NCBI RefSeq assembly: GCF_039655875.1
Contig: NZ_JBBYXK010000002.1
Coordinates: forward strand, 868,001-932,000
Source: Emcibacter sp. SYSU 3D8
Lineage (GTDB): Bacteria > Pseudomonadota > Alphaproteobacteria > SMXS01
Direction: 5' to 3'
DNA: 64,000 nucleotides
Below are positions 8,262-18,717 of this stretch, piece after piece. Every line of letters begins with the position of its first letter. Positions within the stretch are counted from its first letter, which is position 1. The position numbers were made by a program, and so were the translations under genes. The notes below the pieces were generated by a model. That model saw only the letters and a program-made list of their open reading frames with translations. It searched no databases and had not been told where the DNA came from.

Positions 8262-9248
8262 ATGACGTACAGGAAGACCAAGGTCATCGTCACCCGCAAG
8301 CTGCCCGATCCCATCGAGACGCGGCTGATGGAACTGTTCGACGTCCGCCTCAACCTGGAGGACAAGCCGTTCAACCAGGCCGAGCTGATCGCCGCCGTCA
8401 AGGAAGCGGATGTCCTGGTCCCGACCGTGACCGACCGGATCGATGCCGGGGTGCTGGTGCATGCCAATCCGGACCTGCGGCTGATCGCCAATTTCGGCAC
8501 CGGCGTCGACCACATCGATCTGGCCACCGCGCGCCAGCGCGGCATCACCGTCACCAACACGCCGGGCGTGCTGACCGAGGACACCGCCGACATGACCCTG
8601 GCGCTGATGCTCGCCGTACCGCGCCGCCTGTCGGAGGGCGAGCGGCTTCTGCGAGACGGCGACTGGCAAGGCTGGTCGCCCACCGGCATGCTGGGCCACC
8701 GCATCTGGGGCAAGCGGCTCGGTATCATCGGCATGGGGCGCATCGGCTCGGCCGTGGCCCGGCGCGCCAAGGCGTTCGGCATGCAGATCCACTATCACAA
8801 CCGCAACCGGGTGCGCGAGGACACCGAGCGCGAGCTGGAGGCCACCTACTGGGAAAGCCTCGACCAGATGCTGGCCCGCATGGACATCGTGTCGGTGAAC
8901 TGCCCGCATACGCCCGCCACCTTCCACCTGCTGTCGGCACGGCGGCTCGCGCTGCTGCGCTCGCATTGCTACATCGTCAACACCGCGCGCGGCGAGGTGA
9001 TCGACGAGAACGCGCTGATCCGCATGCTGCGCAACAAGGAGCTGGCCGGGGCCGGGCTCGACGTGTTCGAGCACGAGCCGGCGGTGAATCCCAAGCTGCT
9101 GGCCATGGACAATGTGGTGCTGCTGCCGCACATGGGTTCGGCCACCATCGAGGGCCGCATCGACATGGGCGAGAAGGTCATCATCAACATCAAGACCTTC
9201 GTCGACGGCCACGCCCCGCCGGACCGGGTGCTGGAAGGGCTGCTTTAG
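8262..9248 (+). CDS. D-2-hydroxyacid dehydrogenase (glyoxylate/hydroxypyruvate reductase type)
   Basis: 328 residues from the ATG at 8262, which has GGAGG at 8248-8252. The NAD(P)-binding Rossmann motif is LGIIGMGRIGSAVARRAKAFGM. The catalytic Arg-Glu-His triad is visible in NTARGEVIDENAL, DVFEHEP and LPHMGSAT. N-terminal NFGTGVDHID is typical of the family. The enzyme reduces 2-oxoacids such as glyoxylate or hydroxypyruvate to D-hydroxyacids in the cytoplasm; the exact substrate is not readable. It stands alone, followed by toxin-antitoxin debris on the opposite strand. Confidence 0.85.
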   Translation: MTYRKTKVIVTRKLPDPIETRLMELFDVRLNLEDKPFNQAELIAAVKEADVLVPTVTDRIDAGVLVHANPDLRLIANFGTGVDHIDLATARQRGITVTNTPGVLTEDTADMTLALMLAVPRRLSEGERLLRDGDWQGWSPTGMLGHRIWGKRLGIIGMGRIGSAVARRAKAFGMQIHYHNRNRVREDTERELEATYWESLDQMLARMDIVSVNCPHTPATFHLLSARRLALLRSHCYIVNTARGEVIDENALIRMLRNKELAGAGLDVFEHEPAVNPKLLAMDNVVLLPHMGSATIEGRIDMGEKVIINIKTFVDGHAPPDRVLEGLL

Positions 9249-9289
9249 GCTCTGAGGTCGCTGCACGTACTCCACGGGCACCAAGGCAA

Positions 9290-9492
9290 GGTCTGCATGC
9301 CATTCAATTGCATACCTGCGGCGACCTGGCCCAGCCGAACCTTACGCCAGAGAATGTTTGCGCATTCGGTGAGCATCAACTGTGGTGCGATCAACAGGCT
9401 GGTAGAGGCAAGACGCAACGCCTCGGCGCTCTATTGTTTTCCTCGACTGTCCATCTGATCGCGACGCTGGCGTCAACGACCGCACGCTCCAC
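9290..9492 (-). pseudogene. Frameshifted, truncated VapC/PIN toxin remnant
   Basis: Reading on the minus strand from a GTG at 9492 that overlaps the antitoxin stop (TAGTG), the first frame gives VVDASVAIRWTVEEN, the start of a PIN-domain ribonuclease including its first catalytic Asp. At about 9431-9433 the frame is lost by one base. The next frame continues the family pattern with SAEALRLAS and APQLMLTECANILWRKVR, including the conserved Glu. Similarity fades near 9290, possibly after a second frameshift, and the C-terminal acidic residues are not found. The toxin is therefore dead. Found by hand translation; not an intact reading frame. Confidence 0.7.
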
Positions 9493-9725
9493 TAGCGCGA
9501 ATCCCGCATTTCGCGCAACAATTCGGCGCTGTCGGTCTGTTGGGTGCCACGTGTTTCTTCGTGGTGTCTGGCCAGACGCTCCCAGATGTCGTCGGCAGAC
9601 CGACGTACAGCTTCCGTGAGAATCCGCCGCGATTCATCTTGACGCGATACGCCACGCTTCGCGGCCCTTACCGCCAGACCGCGGATCACGTCGTCGTCCA
9701 GCTTTCGGATGGTTATGTCGGCCAT
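9492..9725 (-). CDS. FitA/VapB-like ribbon-helix-helix antitoxin
   Basis: 77 residues with an N-terminal ribbon-helix-helix DNA-binding motif (MADITIRKLDDDVIRGLAVR, then SRQDESRRILTEAV), as in FitA-type antitoxins. The C-terminal tail would normally thread into a VapC/FitB PIN ribonuclease. Its stop overlaps the GTG start of the PIN remnant, the usual coupling in such operons. A 24-bp inverted repeat just upstream (9737-9760) is a likely autoregulatory operator. The antitoxin looks intact although its toxin is broken. Confidence 0.8.
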   Translation of the reverse strand: MADITIRKLDDDVIRGLAVRAAKRGVSRQDESRRILTEAVRRSADDIWERLARHHEETRGTQQTDSAELLREMRDSR

Positions 9726-9736
9726 CGGTTCGCTCC

Positions 9737-9760
9737 GCCATCATTGATGGCAATGATGGC
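9737..9760. promoter_or_regulatory. Candidate antitoxin operator
   Basis: Perfect inverted repeat with 10-bp arms GCCATCATTG and CAATGATGGC around ATGG, 11 bases upstream of the antitoxin ATG. Ribbon-helix-helix antitoxins bind such repeats to repress their own operon. Confidence 0.65.
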
Positions 9761-9775
9761 AAAACATAAGGCGCT

Positions 9776-10159
9776 TTACACGAAAACCATATCGCCGCTT
9801 GCTGACCCGTCGTTGAGGAAGCTGACCGCGCCCGCCACCTCCAGGTTCAGGTCGGTCCGCAGCTGCGCCGGCTTCAGCTCGCACAAAGCGAGGGCCGTCT
9901 CGCAAACCAGCAGGCGGGCGCCCAGGTCGCGGCAGGCGGTCAACAATTCCTCCAGTCCGGCGACCCGCAGGGCCTTCGCCCTGTGGTCGTCGTCGGGCAT
10001 GCGCCAGTGCGTTGCCAGCGCCTGGACGGCGTTGCCCGCGAACAGGATGGTGACCGGCTTGCCGATGGCCGCCGCGGCGCTCGCCATCACCAGCGCATAA
10101 TGCATGCGGGAATAATCGCCCGAGTGGATGACCAGCGACAGCTTGTCGATGCCACTCAT
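9776..10159 (-). CDS. DsrE-family protein
   Basis: 127 residues with the Rossmann-like DsrE/DsrF pattern: LSLVIHSGDYSRMHYALVMASAAAAIGKPVTILFAG at the start and LLVCETALAL in the middle. DsrE-type proteins carry or relay sulfur on cysteines or form oligomers in sulfur trafficking. The start overlaps the stop of the moeB-like gene (ATGA), so the two are translationally coupled. With cysK and an Rrf2 regulator in the same run, a role in sulfur handling is likely; the specific partner is unknown. Confidence 0.75.
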   Translation of the reverse strand: MSGIDKLSLVIHSGDYSRMHYALVMASAAAAIGKPVTILFAGNAVQALATHWRMPDDDHRAKALRVAGLEELLTACRDLGARLLVCETALALCELKPAQLRTDLNLEVAGAVSFLNDGSASGDMVFV

Positions 10160-10946
10160 GCCGCATGCGCCGTCAGGTCATGGATCGTGGCGTGTTCGCC
10201 GCACAGGGCGCAGCCGGGATCGCGGCGCAGCTTGAGGGTGCGAAAGCGTGCATCGAGGGCGTCGTAGATGGTCAGGCGCCCGGCCATGGACTGGCCGATG
10301 CCGGTGATCTCCTTGATCGCCTCGACGGCCTGCAACGAGCCCATGACGCCCGCCAGCGCACCGATCACGCCGGCCTCGGCGCAACTCGGCACGGTGCCCG
10401 GCGGCGGTCGCTCCGGAAAGACGCAGCGGTAGCAGGGGTTCTCGCCTTCGAATGCGCGGTAGGTCGAAAGCTGGCCCTCGAACTGCCCGATGGCCGCCGA
10501 GACCAGCGGCACCCGGGCAAGATAGCAGGCGTCGTTGACCAGGAACCGGGTCTCGAAATTGTCGCTTCCATCGGCCACGAGGTCATAGCCGGCCACGAGC
10601 GTCAGGGCATTGGCCGCGTTCAGCCGCTCCTCATGCAGGATCACCGTCACGTCCGGGTTGAGCGCGGCCAGCGTCTCGGCGGCGCTTTCGGTCTTGGGCC
10701 GGCCGATATCGGCGGTCTGATGCAGGATCTGCCGCTGCAGGTTGGACAGCGACACGGTATCGTCGTCGACGATCCCCAGCGTGCCCACACCTGCGGCGGC
10801 CAGATACATCAGCAGCGGCGAGCCCAGGCCGCCAGCGCCGACCACCATCACCTTCGCGGCCAGCAGCTTCTGCTGACCGGCGCCGCCAATCTCCTTCAGG
10901 ATGATGTGGCGGGCATAGCGCTCGATCTGGTCGTCGCTGAAGTCCA

Positions 10947-10947
<1 letters not shown>
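10156..10947 (-). CDS. MoeB/ThiF/HesA-type adenylyltransferase
   Basis: 263 residues. The ATP-binding Rossmann segment is VMVVGAGGLGSPLLMYLAAAG, followed by the conserved IVDDDTVSLSNLQRQILH and SDNFETRFLVND. Two CxxC pairs (CYRC and CALC) can bind the structural zinc. The enzyme adenylates the C-terminal glycine of a ubiquitin-like sulfur carrier (MoaD, ThiS or similar), but no carrier gene is adjacent. The start overlaps the cysK stop (TGATG) and the stop overlaps the DsrE start. No C-terminal rhodanese domain is present. Confidence 0.9.
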
Positions 10948-11912
<965 letters not shown>

Positions 11913-11973
11913 GTGGCGCTCCTTTAAAATCCGGAATTCAGGTTCGGTTCGGCTTCCGGGTGACGAAAGCGCT

Positions 11974-12426
11974 CTAGATGGTGAAGTCGAGGCGGTCTTT
12001 GGATTCGCGCGGCACGCCGGTCCCAGCGGCTTCGCTGCACAAATCCTCGACGGTCACCGAATCGAGCCGTTCCATCATGTCCTGCTGGATGGAGTCGAGC
12101 AACGGGGCGATGATCCGCTTGCCCATGGCCGATTCGGATTCGTAGCCGCCGCCGGCTTCATCCTCCATGGCGGCGATGACCCGGACGATCTCGCCCACGG
12201 AGACGCGTCGGCGTTCGCGGGCAAGCAGATAGCCGCCGCGCGGGCCGCGCACGCCCTTCAGAATGCCCGCCCGCACCAGCTGCTGCATGACCTGCTCGAG
12301 ATAACGCTGCGGGATTCCCTGGCGGGCGGTGATTTCCTTGGATTGCACCGGCTCGGCGCGGGCGTTGTAGGCGATGTCCGCCACCGCCTCAAGCGCATAA
12401 AGGGTTTTTCGCGACAGCTTCAGCAC
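11974..12426 (-). CDS. Rrf2 family transcriptional regulator
   Basis: 150 residues. The winged helix is at the N-terminus: [45 protein letters not shown] and the wing [13 protein letters not shown]. Only one cysteine lies in the C-terminal part (VEDLCSEA), so the three-Cys cluster of Fe-S sensors such as IscR is absent. This resembles cluster-free members such as CymR. Starting 3 bp after dut and lying ahead of cysK, it probably regulates sulfur assimilation. Confidence 0.85.
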   Translation of the reverse strand: MLKLSRKTLYALEAVADIAYNARAEPVQSKEITARQGIPQRYLEQVMQQLVRAGILKGVRGPRGGYLLARERRRVSVGEIVRVIAAMEDEAGGGYESESAMGKRIIAPLLDSIQQDMMERLDSVTVEDLCSEAAGTGVPRESKDRLDFTI

Positions 12427-12429
12427 GTC

Positions 12430-12876
12430 TCAGCCCTTGCCGGTCGATCCGAAGCCGCCGGCGCCGCGCGCCGTCTCGCTCAGTTCGGCCTCGTGGAACT
12501 CGGCCTGCACCACCGGCGCCACGATCATCTGCGCGATGCGGTCGCCGCGGCGGATCAGGAACGGCTCGTGGCCCAGATTGATCAGGATCACGCCGACCTC
12601 GCCGCGATAGTCCGCGTCGATGGTTCCCGGCGTGTTGAGCACGGTGACGCCCTGCTTGAGCGCCAGGCCCGAACGCGGCCGGACCTGCGCCTCGTAGCCT
12701 TCCGGCAGGCCGATGGCGATGCCGGCAGGAATCAGCCTGCGCTCGCCCGGCGCGATGGTCACGTCCTCGCCGATGGCAGCGGTCAGGTCGGCGCCCGCTG
12801 CCTGGCTGGTCTGATAGGCGGGCAGGGCCAGCCCTTCCGCGTGGGGCAGGCGGCGGATCGAGACGGAAACGCGCAT
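12430..12876 (-). CDS. dut: Deoxyuridine 5'-triphosphate nucleotidohydrolase
   Basis: 148 residues, the usual dUTPase length. All five motifs are present: [44 protein letters not shown] and the C-terminal [10 protein letters not shown] arm that closes over the substrate. The enzyme hydrolyses dUTP to dUMP, keeping uracil out of DNA and feeding thymidylate synthesis. The ATG overlaps the coaBC stop (TGATG), a common bacterial pairing. Confidence 0.95.
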   Translation of the reverse strand: MRVSVSIRRLPHAEGLALPAYQTSQAAGADLTAAIGEDVTIAPGERRLIPAGIAIGLPEGYEAQVRPRSGLALKQGVTVLNTPGTIDADYRGEVGVILINLGHEPFLIRRGDRIAQMIVAPVVQAEFHEAELSETARGAGGFGSTGKG

Positions 12877-14099
12877 CAGGCGGCAGGCTCCTTCAGATAA
12901 TCGGCGATGCGGCGGGCGAGTCGCTCGGCCACCGCAGACTTGCTCGCGGGCGGCCAGTCCTCGACGGCATCGGCGGTGACCAGGTGCACCGTATTGTCGT
13001 CGCCGCCCATGATGCCGGTGCCCGGGGATACGTCGTTGGCGACGATCCAGTCGCACTTCTTCTTGTCCCGCTTCGCCTGCGCGTAGGCGACCACGTTCTG
13101 GGTTTCGGCGGCAAAGCCGATAACGAGGCCAGGCCGGTCGTTGGACCGGGCCGACAGGGTGGCCAGGATGTCCGGGTTCTCGACCAGTTTCAGGCTGGGC
13201 GGTCCCCCGCCGTTCTTCTTGATTTTCTGCGGGCTGCCGTCGGCCATGCGCCAGTCGGCGACAGCGGCGACGCAGACCGCCACGTCGGCGGGGAGCGCGG
13301 CCTGGCAGGCGGCCAGCATCTCGCGGGCCGATTCGACGCGTACCGTGAACACGTTGGCCGGATCCGGCAGGGTCGTCGGGCCCGATATCAGCGTCGTTTC
13401 GGCGCCCAGCGCCGCCAGCGCCTGGGCGATGGCGTAGCCCTGCTTGCCCGAGCTGCGGTTGGCGATATAGCGCACCGGGTCGATCGCCTCGTGGGTTGGC
13501 CCCGCGGTCACCAGCGCGCGGCGTCCGGTCAGCGGCCGGTCGGTGGCACGGGCCGTGGCGGAAAAGAACGTCTCGACGGCGCCGACGATATCCATCACGT
13601 CGGCAAGGCGTCCGTCGCCGACCTCGCCGCATGCCAGGTCGCCGCTGCCCGGGCCGACGCGCACGACGCCGTCGCCCTCGAGGGTGCGCAGGTTGCGCTG
13701 GGTCGCCGGATGCAGCCACATCTGGACGTTCATGGAGGGGGCAATCATCACCGGCTTGTCGGTGGCGAGCAGCGCCGTGGTGGCAAGGTCGCGCGCGTTG
13801 CCGTTCGCCATGCTCGCCATCAGGTCCGCAGTTGCCGGCACGACCAGCACAAGGTCCGCCTCGCGCGACAGGCGGATGTGGCCCATCTCGGCCTCGTCGG
13901 TCAGCGAGAACAGTTCCGTGTAGGTTTTCTCGCCCGTCAGGCTGGCGACGGACAGCGGTGTGATGAACTCGGCGGCCGCCCTGGTCATGACAGCCCGGAC
14001 GCGCACGCCCCGCTCGCGCAGGCGGCGGATCAGGTCGAGCGACTTGTAGGCGGCGATGCCGCCGCCGATGATCAGCAGAATCCGTTTGTCTTGCAGCAT
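12876..14099 (-). CDS. coaBC: Bifunctional phosphopantothenoylcysteine decarboxylase / synthetase
   Basis: 407 residues. The N-terminal CoaC half is the flavoprotein decarboxylase, with GGGIAAYK, a [13 protein letters not shown] segment, and the catalytic-region [10 protein letters not shown]. The C-terminal CoaB half begins near [30 protein letters not shown] and condenses phosphopantothenate with cysteine using CTP. Together they make two steps of coenzyme A synthesis. First gene of a minus-strand run with dut, the Rrf2 regulator and the sulfur genes. Confidence 0.95.
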   Translation of the reverse strand: MLQDKRILLIIGGGIAAYKSLDLIRRLRERGVRVRAVMTRAAAEFITPLSVASLTGEKTYTELFSLTDEAEMGHIRLSREADLVLVVPATADLMASMANGNARDLATTALLATDKPVMIAPSMNVQMWLHPATQRNLRTLEGDGVVRVGPGSGDLACGEVGDGRLADVMDIVGAVETFFSATARATDRPLTGRRALVTAGPTHEAIDPVRYIANRSSGKQGYAIAQALAALGAETTLISGPTTLPDPANVFTVRVESAREMLAACQAALPADVAVCVAAVADWRMADGSPQKIKKNGGGPPSLKLVENPDILATLSARSNDRPGLVIGFAAETQNVVAYAQAKRDKKKCDWIVANDVSPGTGIMGGDDNTVHLVTADAVEDWPPASKSAVAERLARRIADYLKEPAA

Positions 14100-14132
14100 C
14101 CTGGCGCCAATTCACGGTCCGGAAGTGTAGTT

Positions 14133-14161
14133 ATGGTAGGTACCACATTCCGGCGTGACAA
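14133..14161 (-). promoter_or_regulatory. Probable promoter of the coaBC-dut operon
   Basis: On the minus strand, TTGTCA (14161-14156) and TACCAT (14138-14133) are separated by 17 bp and lie 34 bases upstream of the coaBC ATG. A sigma-70-type match with five and four of six consensus positions. Confidence 0.45.
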
Positions 14162-14169
14162 CAAGCAGT

Positions 14170-15726
14170 TTAGTTGAGAATTACTATCAATAGAGCCAGC
14201 AGCGCCGCGATCACCCACAGCGCCGCGCCCTGATTGCGCAGGTGGCGGCTCTGTGCATCGCCGATCAGCCGCGCGGTTTCGGGGTGCAGCACCAGGCCTT
14301 CGGCGGTCAGCACGGCGGCGCGCTTTTCCAGTTCGTCGGCGAGCAGCGGCAGATAGCGCAGCACCGACAGGGCGGCCTCGGCACCTTCGCGGATATAGGC
14401 GTCGGGCCCCATATTGTCGGTCAGCCAGCCCTGCACCACCGGCGGCGACACCTCCCACATGTTGATTTCCGGGTCCATGTACATGGCCAGTCCCTCGGCC
14501 ATCACCATGGTCTTCTGGAGCAGGAGGAGTTGCGGCTGGGTGCGCATCTCGAACGTGGCGGTGATCTGGAAAAGCTGGGCCAGCAGCTTGCCGAACGAGA
14601 TGTCACGCACCCGGCGGCCGGCGATGGGCTCGCCGATCGCGCGCAGCGCCTGGGCGAAACTGTTGATGTTCTTGGTGCGCGGCACATAGCCTGCCTCGAA
14701 ATGCACCTCGGCGATGCGGCGGTAGTTGCCGGTGTGGAAGCCGCGCAGGATTTCGGCAAGGTAGCGGCGCGACTTGCGGTCCAGCCGGCCCATGATGCCG
14801 AAGTCGACGGCAACCAGATTGCCTTCGGTGTCGACGAACAGGTTACCCTGATGCAGGTCGGCATGGAAGAAGCCGTCGCGCATCACCTGCAGCAGGAAGA
14901 CGCGCACCAGGACGGCGGCCAGCGCGCTCAGGTCCATGCCGGCGGCGACCAGCGCCGCGCGGTCGCCCAGCGGCGTGCCGTCGATCCATTCGGTCGTCAG
15001 CACCTGGCCGGACGTGGCGGGCCAGATCACGCGCGGCACCCGGAATCCGGGTTCTCCCGCCATGTTCTCGCGCAATTCGCTGCCGGCCGCCGCTTCGTAG
15101 CGCAGGTCCATCTCGATCGCGACGGTCTCGGCGAAGGTCTCGGCCACTTCCACCGGCCGCAACCGGCGGGAGTCCGGCACGCGCCGTTCCATCAGCCGGG
15201 CAAGCCAGTACAGCGTCGCCAGGTCGCGACGGAACGCCTCGCGCACGCCGGGACGCAACACCTTGACGGCGACGGTCACCCCGTCGGCGGTCACCGCCTT
15301 GTGAACCTGCGCGATGCTGGCGGCGGCGACGGCGTTGTCGTCGAACTCGGAAAACAGCACCGCCACCGGTTGGCCCAGTTCGGCCGCGATGATCGCCCGG
15401 GCTTGCGCGCCGGGGAAAGGCGGCAGCCGGTCCTGCAGCCGGGTCAGCGCCTCGGCCACGTCGCCACCGGCAATGTCGGGCCGGGTCGCCAGCGCCTGGC
15501 CCAGCTTGATGAAGGTGGGGCCCAGCGCCTCCAGCGCATGCGCCAGCCGTTCGCCCGGCGGGATCGCCGCATTCACGCGGCGCCGGTTGAACACGGTCAG
15601 CAGGTTCAGCGCGGCGCGCATGGCGGGCGGCACGGCCAGCAGTTCCAGCGGGAACATGGCATCGTGGCGCGCCAGCGTGCGGGCAATCTTGAAAAGTCTC
15701 AGGAAGTGGCCGGCGGCGGCGAACAT
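14170..15726 (-). CDS. ubiB: UbiB family protein kinase-like ubiquinone biosynthesis protein
   Basis: About 518 residues from the ATG at 15726, chosen because an upstream start would overlap ubiE. Atypical-kinase features are visible: the Ala-rich AAASIAQVHKA loop, VAVKVLRPG with the ATP-binding Lys, GFFHADLHQGNLFV and VAVDFGIMGRLD. One hydrophobic segment at the very C-terminus (ALWVIAALLALLIVILN) anchors it in the membrane. UbiB-type ATPases are required for ubiquinone synthesis, probably by extracting lipid intermediates. It is 10 bp after ubiE in the same operon. Confidence 0.92.
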   Translation of the reverse strand: MFAAAGHFLRLFKIARTLARHDAMFPLELLAVPPAMRAALNLLTVFNRRRVNAAIPPGERLAHALEALGPTFIKLGQALATRPDIAGGDVAEALTRLQDRLPPFPGAQARAIIAAELGQPVAVLFSEFDDNAVAAASIAQVHKAVTADGVTVAVKVLRPGVREAFRRDLATLYWLARLMERRVPDSRRLRPVEVAETFAETVAIEMDLRYEAAAGSELRENMAGEPGFRVPRVIWPATSGQVLTTEWIDGTPLGDRAALVAAGMDLSALAAVLVRVFLLQVMRDGFFHADLHQGNLFVDTEGNLVAVDFGIMGRLDRKSRRYLAEILRGFHTGNYRRIAEVHFEAGYVPRTKNINSFAQALRAIGEPIAGRRVRDISFGKLLAQLFQITATFEMRTQPQLLLLQKTMVMAEGLAMYMDPEINMWEVSPPVVQGWLTDNMGPDAYIREGAEAALSVLRYLPLLADELEKRAAVLTAEGLVLHPETARLIGDAQSRHLRNQGAALWVIAALLALLIVILN

Positions 15727-15736
15727 GGGCGCCGCG

Positions 15737-16537
15737 TCAGACGCGCCAGGCCGAATGAAGGGCGACGATGCCGCCCGACATGGCGCGTGCCGAGACACGG
15801 GAAAGACCCGCCTCGTCGATCATGGCGGCAAAGGTCTCCCGGTCCGGGAAGCGCCTGATGCTCTCGACAAGGTAGCGGTAGGATTCGGCGTCGCCCGCGA
15901 TCAGCCGGCCCATATGCGGCACGACATTGAGGGAATAGAAGTCATAGCCCTGCTTGAGCAGCGGGACCTCGACATTCGAGAATTCGAGACACAGGAACCG
16001 TCCGCCGGGCTTCAGCACCCGCCGGGCCTCGCGCAGCGCGGCCGGGATATCGGTGACGTTGCGGATGCCGAAGGCGATGGTATAGGCGTCGTAGGAGGCG
16101 TCGGCGAAAGGCAGCGCCTCGGCGTTGCCGGCCATCCAGTCCAGATTGTCCAGCCGTCCGGCGTTCACCGCCCGGTCCCGGCCCACATTCAGCATGGCCT
16201 CGTTGATGTCGCAGACGGTGACGGCGGCTGGTGTCCGTCCCCCGGGCACGTCGCGGTTCGCCGAATCGAGGATGCGGAAGGCGATGTCGCCGGTGCCGCC
16301 CGCCACGTCGAGCAGGCGCATGCCGGGGCGCGGGTGCAGCCAGTCGATCATGGCCGACTTCCACAGCCGGTGGACGCCGCCGCTCATGGCGTCGTTCATG
16401 ACGTCGTAGCGGCTCGCCACGGAATCGAACACGCCGCGCACCAGCGCGGTTTTCTCCTTGGGGCTGACCTCGCGGAAGCCGAAGCTTGCGCCGCCTTCCC
16501 CGGAAAGGGCTGTGTTTTCGCCGTGATCCTCTATCAT
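15737..16537 (-). CDS. ubiE: Demethylmenaquinone/ubiquinone methyltransferase UbiE
   Basis: 266 residues from the ATG at 16537; a start three codons upstream (16546) is possible. The SAM-binding motif [15 protein letters not shown] and the family segments [17 protein letters not shown] and [25 protein letters not shown] are clear. It C-methylates the ubiquinone (and where present menaquinone) ring. Divergent from mutM with a 56-bp gap, and followed by ubiB, an arrangement widespread in alphaproteobacteria. Confidence 0.95.
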   Translation of the reverse strand: MIEDHGENTALSGEGGASFGFREVSPKEKTALVRGVFDSVASRYDVMNDAMSGGVHRLWKSAMIDWLHPRPGMRLLDVAGGTGDIAFRILDSANRDVPGGRTPAAVTVCDINEAMLNVGRDRAVNAGRLDNLDWMAGNAEALPFADASYDAYTIAFGIRNVTDIPAALREARRVLKPGGRFLCLEFSNVEVPLLKQGYDFYSLNVVPHMGRLIAGDAESYRYLVESIRRFPDRETFAAMIDEAGLSRVSARAMSGGIVALHSAWRV

Positions 16538-16593
16538 GCGGCGCACCTTACCCCACCCGCCTGACGGCTACCAGAAACGTTGCAGCAAACGCC

Positions 16594-17436
16594 ATGCCCG
16601 AACTGCCCGAGGTTGAAACGGTTTGCCGCGGTCTGCGCGGCGCCATGGTAGGCCGGGTCCTGACCGGCGTGACCGCCCGCCGGCCCGATCTGCGGTTTCC
16701 GCTGCCGCCCGATTTCAGCGAGCGGCTGCAGGGCCGGCGAATCGAACGAATCGACCGCCGTGCCAAATATATTGTGGTTCACCTCGACGACGGCCAGGTG
16801 CTGATCATGCATCTGGGCATGTCGGGCCGCATGAATGTGTGGGCGCCGCAGGGCAGCAGCGAGCCGCCGCCCGTCGCGGCCCACGACCACGTGATCTTCG
16901 AGGTGGGCAACGGCAGCCGCGTGGTGTTCCACGATCCGCGCCGTTTCGGCTTCATGGCGCTGACGCGGGAAGAGGCGTTGGCGGCTCATCCCTATTTCGC
17001 CCATCTGGGGCCCGAGCCCCTGGGTGACGGCTTCAGTGCGGACTATCTGTCCGGCGTGCTGGGCGGCAAGCGCACGCCGATCAAGGCCGCGCTGCTCGAT
17101 CAGCGGGTGGTCGCGGGCCTGGGCAATATCTATGTCTGCGAGGCACTGCACATGTCCGGCATTTCGCCGCGCCGCCTTGCCTGTTCCGTGTCCGGCCAGC
17201 GCGCGGAAAGGCTGGTGCCCGCCATCCGGGATGTGCTCGAGCGGGCCATCGAGGCCGGCGGCTCGAGTCTGCGCGACTACGCCCAGGTGGACGGGGAACT
17301 GGGCTATTTCCAGCATTCGTGGAAGGCCTATGGACGAGAGGGCGAGGCGTGCGGACAACCGGGCTGCGCCGGGACCATCTCGCGAATCGTCCAGAGCGGC
17401 CGCTCGACGTTCTTCTGCGGCGCGCACCAGCGATAG
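16594..17436 (+). CDS. mutM: Formamidopyrimidine-DNA glycosylase
   Basis: 280 residues. The start at 16594 exposes the catalytic N-terminal proline and Glu ([10 protein letters not shown]). The helix-two-turn-helix region includes [15 protein letters not shown]. The enzyme removes oxidised purines such as 8-oxoguanine and nicks the backbone. The C-terminal zinc finger is unusual: cysteines at CGQPGC and FFC are present, but the fourth ligand is His (CGAHQR) instead of Cys. His can still bind zinc, so activity is probably kept. Divergent from ubiE, followed by the enoyl-CoA hydratase gene. Confidence 0.95.
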   Translation: MPELPEVETVCRGLRGAMVGRVLTGVTARRPDLRFPLPPDFSERLQGRRIERIDRRAKYIVVHLDDGQVLIMHLGMSGRMNVWAPQGSSEPPPVAAHDHVIFEVGNGSRVVFHDPRRFGFMALTREEALAAHPYFAHLGPEPLGDGFSADYLSGVLGGKRTPIKAALLDQRVVAGLGNIYVCEALHMSGISPRRLACSVSGQRAERLVPAIRDVLERAIEAGGSSLRDYAQVDGELGYFQHSWKAYGREGEACGQPGCAGTISRIVQSGRSTFFCGAHQR

Positions 17437-17521
17437 GCGCCGCAGATTCTTGCGCGGGGCCCAAAGCTCTGCCAAAACCCTCGCCAGCCCCTGTGACGGC
17501 AAACCATTCCGGAGGATATCC

Positions 17522-18298
17522 ATGGCTTACGAAACCATCATTTTCGAAGTGCGCGGCAAGGTTGCGCTGATCACCCTGAACCGGCCCAAGGCGCTGAATG
17601 CGCTCTGCGGCCAGCTCATGGACGAACTGACCGACGCGCTGGGCGGCATCGAGAAGAATCCGGACATCGGCTGCACCGTCATCACCGGCAGCGAGCGTGC
17701 CTTCGCCGCGGGCGCCGACATCACCGAGATGAAGGACAAGAACTACATCGACGTGTTCACCGAGGACTTCATCACCAGCAACTGGGAAACGGTCACCCGT
17801 ACCCGCAAGCCGGTGATCGCCGCGGTGGCCGGCTTCGCGCTGGGCGGCGGCTGCGAACTGGCGATGATGTGCGACTTCATCATTGCCGCCGAGAGCGCCA
17901 AGTTCGGCCAGCCCGAAATCAAGCTCGGCGTCATCCCTGGCTCGGGCGGCACCCAGCGGCTGACCCGATTCGTCGGCAAGTCGAAGGCCATGGACATGTG
18001 CCTGACCGGCCGCATGATGGATGCCCAGGAGGCCGAGCGTTCGGGCCTGGTCAGCCGCATCGTGCCGAACGACCAGCTCATCGACGAGGCATTGAAGACG
18101 GCGGCGGTGATCGCCGACATGTCGCGTCCCTCGGTGATCGTCGCCAAGGAGGCGATCAACCGGGCCTACGAGACCACATTGTCGGAAGGCGTCCGATTCG
18201 AACGGCGCACCTTCCACGCCCTGTTTGCCTTCGACGACCAGAAGGAAGGCATGAGCGCGTTTGTCGAAAAGCGTCCGGCCCAGTTCAAGAACCGCTGA
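17522..18298 (+). CDS. Enoyl-CoA hydratase
   Basis: 258 residues, standard crotonase size. The oxyanion-hole segments AFAAGADI and [15 protein letters not shown] and the second catalytic Glu region [20 protein letters not shown] are intact, so both catalytic Glu residues are present. It hydrates trans-2-enoyl-CoA in beta-oxidation. GGAGG is upstream of the ATG. The order mutM-echA-rpsT is common in alphaproteobacteria. A strong hairpin follows before the rpsT promoter. Confidence 0.92.
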   Translation: MAYETIIFEVRGKVALITLNRPKALNALCGQLMDELTDALGGIEKNPDIGCTVITGSERAFAAGADITEMKDKNYIDVFTEDFITSNWETVTRTRKPVIAAVAGFALGGGCELAMMCDFIIAAESAKFGQPEIKLGVIPGSGGTQRLTRFVGKSKAMDMCLTGRMMDAQEAERSGLVSRIVPNDQLIDEALKTAAVIADMSRPSVIVAKEAINRAYETTLSEGVRFERRTFHALFAFDDQKEGMSAFVEKRPAQFKNR

Positions 18299-18304
18299 AA
18301 CCGG

Positions 18305-18334
18305 CGCGCCGGGATGGCTTGCCCTCCCGGCGCG
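18305..18334 (+). terminator. Hairpin terminator after the enoyl-CoA hydratase gene
   Basis: 13-nt arms (18305-18317 and 18322-18334) pair with one mismatch around a CTTG loop; the outer 10 bp CGCGCCGGGA / TCCCGGCGCG are perfect. It starts 7 bases after the stop and sits just before the rpsT promoter. No T-tract is present. Confidence 0.55.
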
Positions 18335-18343
18335 ATCCAATGG

Positions 18344-18372
18344 TTGACGGGTACAAGTACAGGCCGTATAAG
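18344..18372 (+). promoter_or_regulatory. Strong sigma-70-type promoter of rpsT
   Basis: TTGACG (18344-18349), a 17-bp spacer and TATAAG (18367-18372), ten of twelve consensus positions. It lies 40 bases upstream of the rpsT start, as expected for a highly expressed ribosomal protein gene. Confidence 0.8.
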
Positions 18373-18412
18373 CCGCGCCCTGTTCGTGATTTAGCGTTGA
18401 GACGGAATTCAG

Positions 18413-18679
18413 ATGGCCAATTCGCCCCAGGCGCGCAAGCGCATCCGCCAGACCGAGCGTCGCACTGACGTCAACCGCGCCCGCCGTGGTCGTATCCGCA
18501 CGTACATCAAGGGCGTCGAGCTGGCCTTGGCGTCGGGCGATGCCGCTGCCGCCTCCGCGGCGCTCAAGGCCGCCGAGCCCGAGATCATGCGCGGCGTTTC
18601 AAAGGGCGTGCTCGCCAAGAACACCGCCTCCCGGAAGATCTCTCGCCTCAGCGCGCGCGTCCGCTCGCTGAAGGCCTGA
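18413..18679 (+). CDS. rpsT: 30S ribosomal protein S20
   Basis: 88 residues, rich in Lys, Arg and Ala, beginning [21 protein letters not shown] and ending [18 protein letters not shown], both diagnostic of S20. It binds 16S rRNA early in small-subunit assembly. Transcribed alone from the strong promoter at 18344-18372 and followed by a hairpin. It lies upstream of dnaA as in many alphaproteobacteria. Confidence 0.97.
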   Translation: MANSPQARKRIRQTERRTDVNRARRGRIRTYIKGVELALASGDAAAASAALKAAEPEIMRGVSKGVLAKNTASRKISRLSARVRSLKA

Positions 18680-18691
18680 TCCCGACTCGGC

Positions 18692-18717
18692 GCCGGCCCG
18701 GACTGCGTCCGGCCGGC
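18692..18717 (+). terminator. Hairpin after rpsT
   Basis: Arms 18692-18703 (GCCGGCCCGGAC) and 18707-18717 (GTCCGGCCGGC) pair with one bulged C around a TGC loop, 12 bases after the rpsT stop. Followed by AACGGTTCTCC rather than a clean T-run. Confidence 0.5.

Noticed and set aside
12430-14115. 561-codon frame covering coaBC and dut
   Set aside because: Its N-terminal two thirds is the out-of-frame shadow of coaBC; only the dut part is real.
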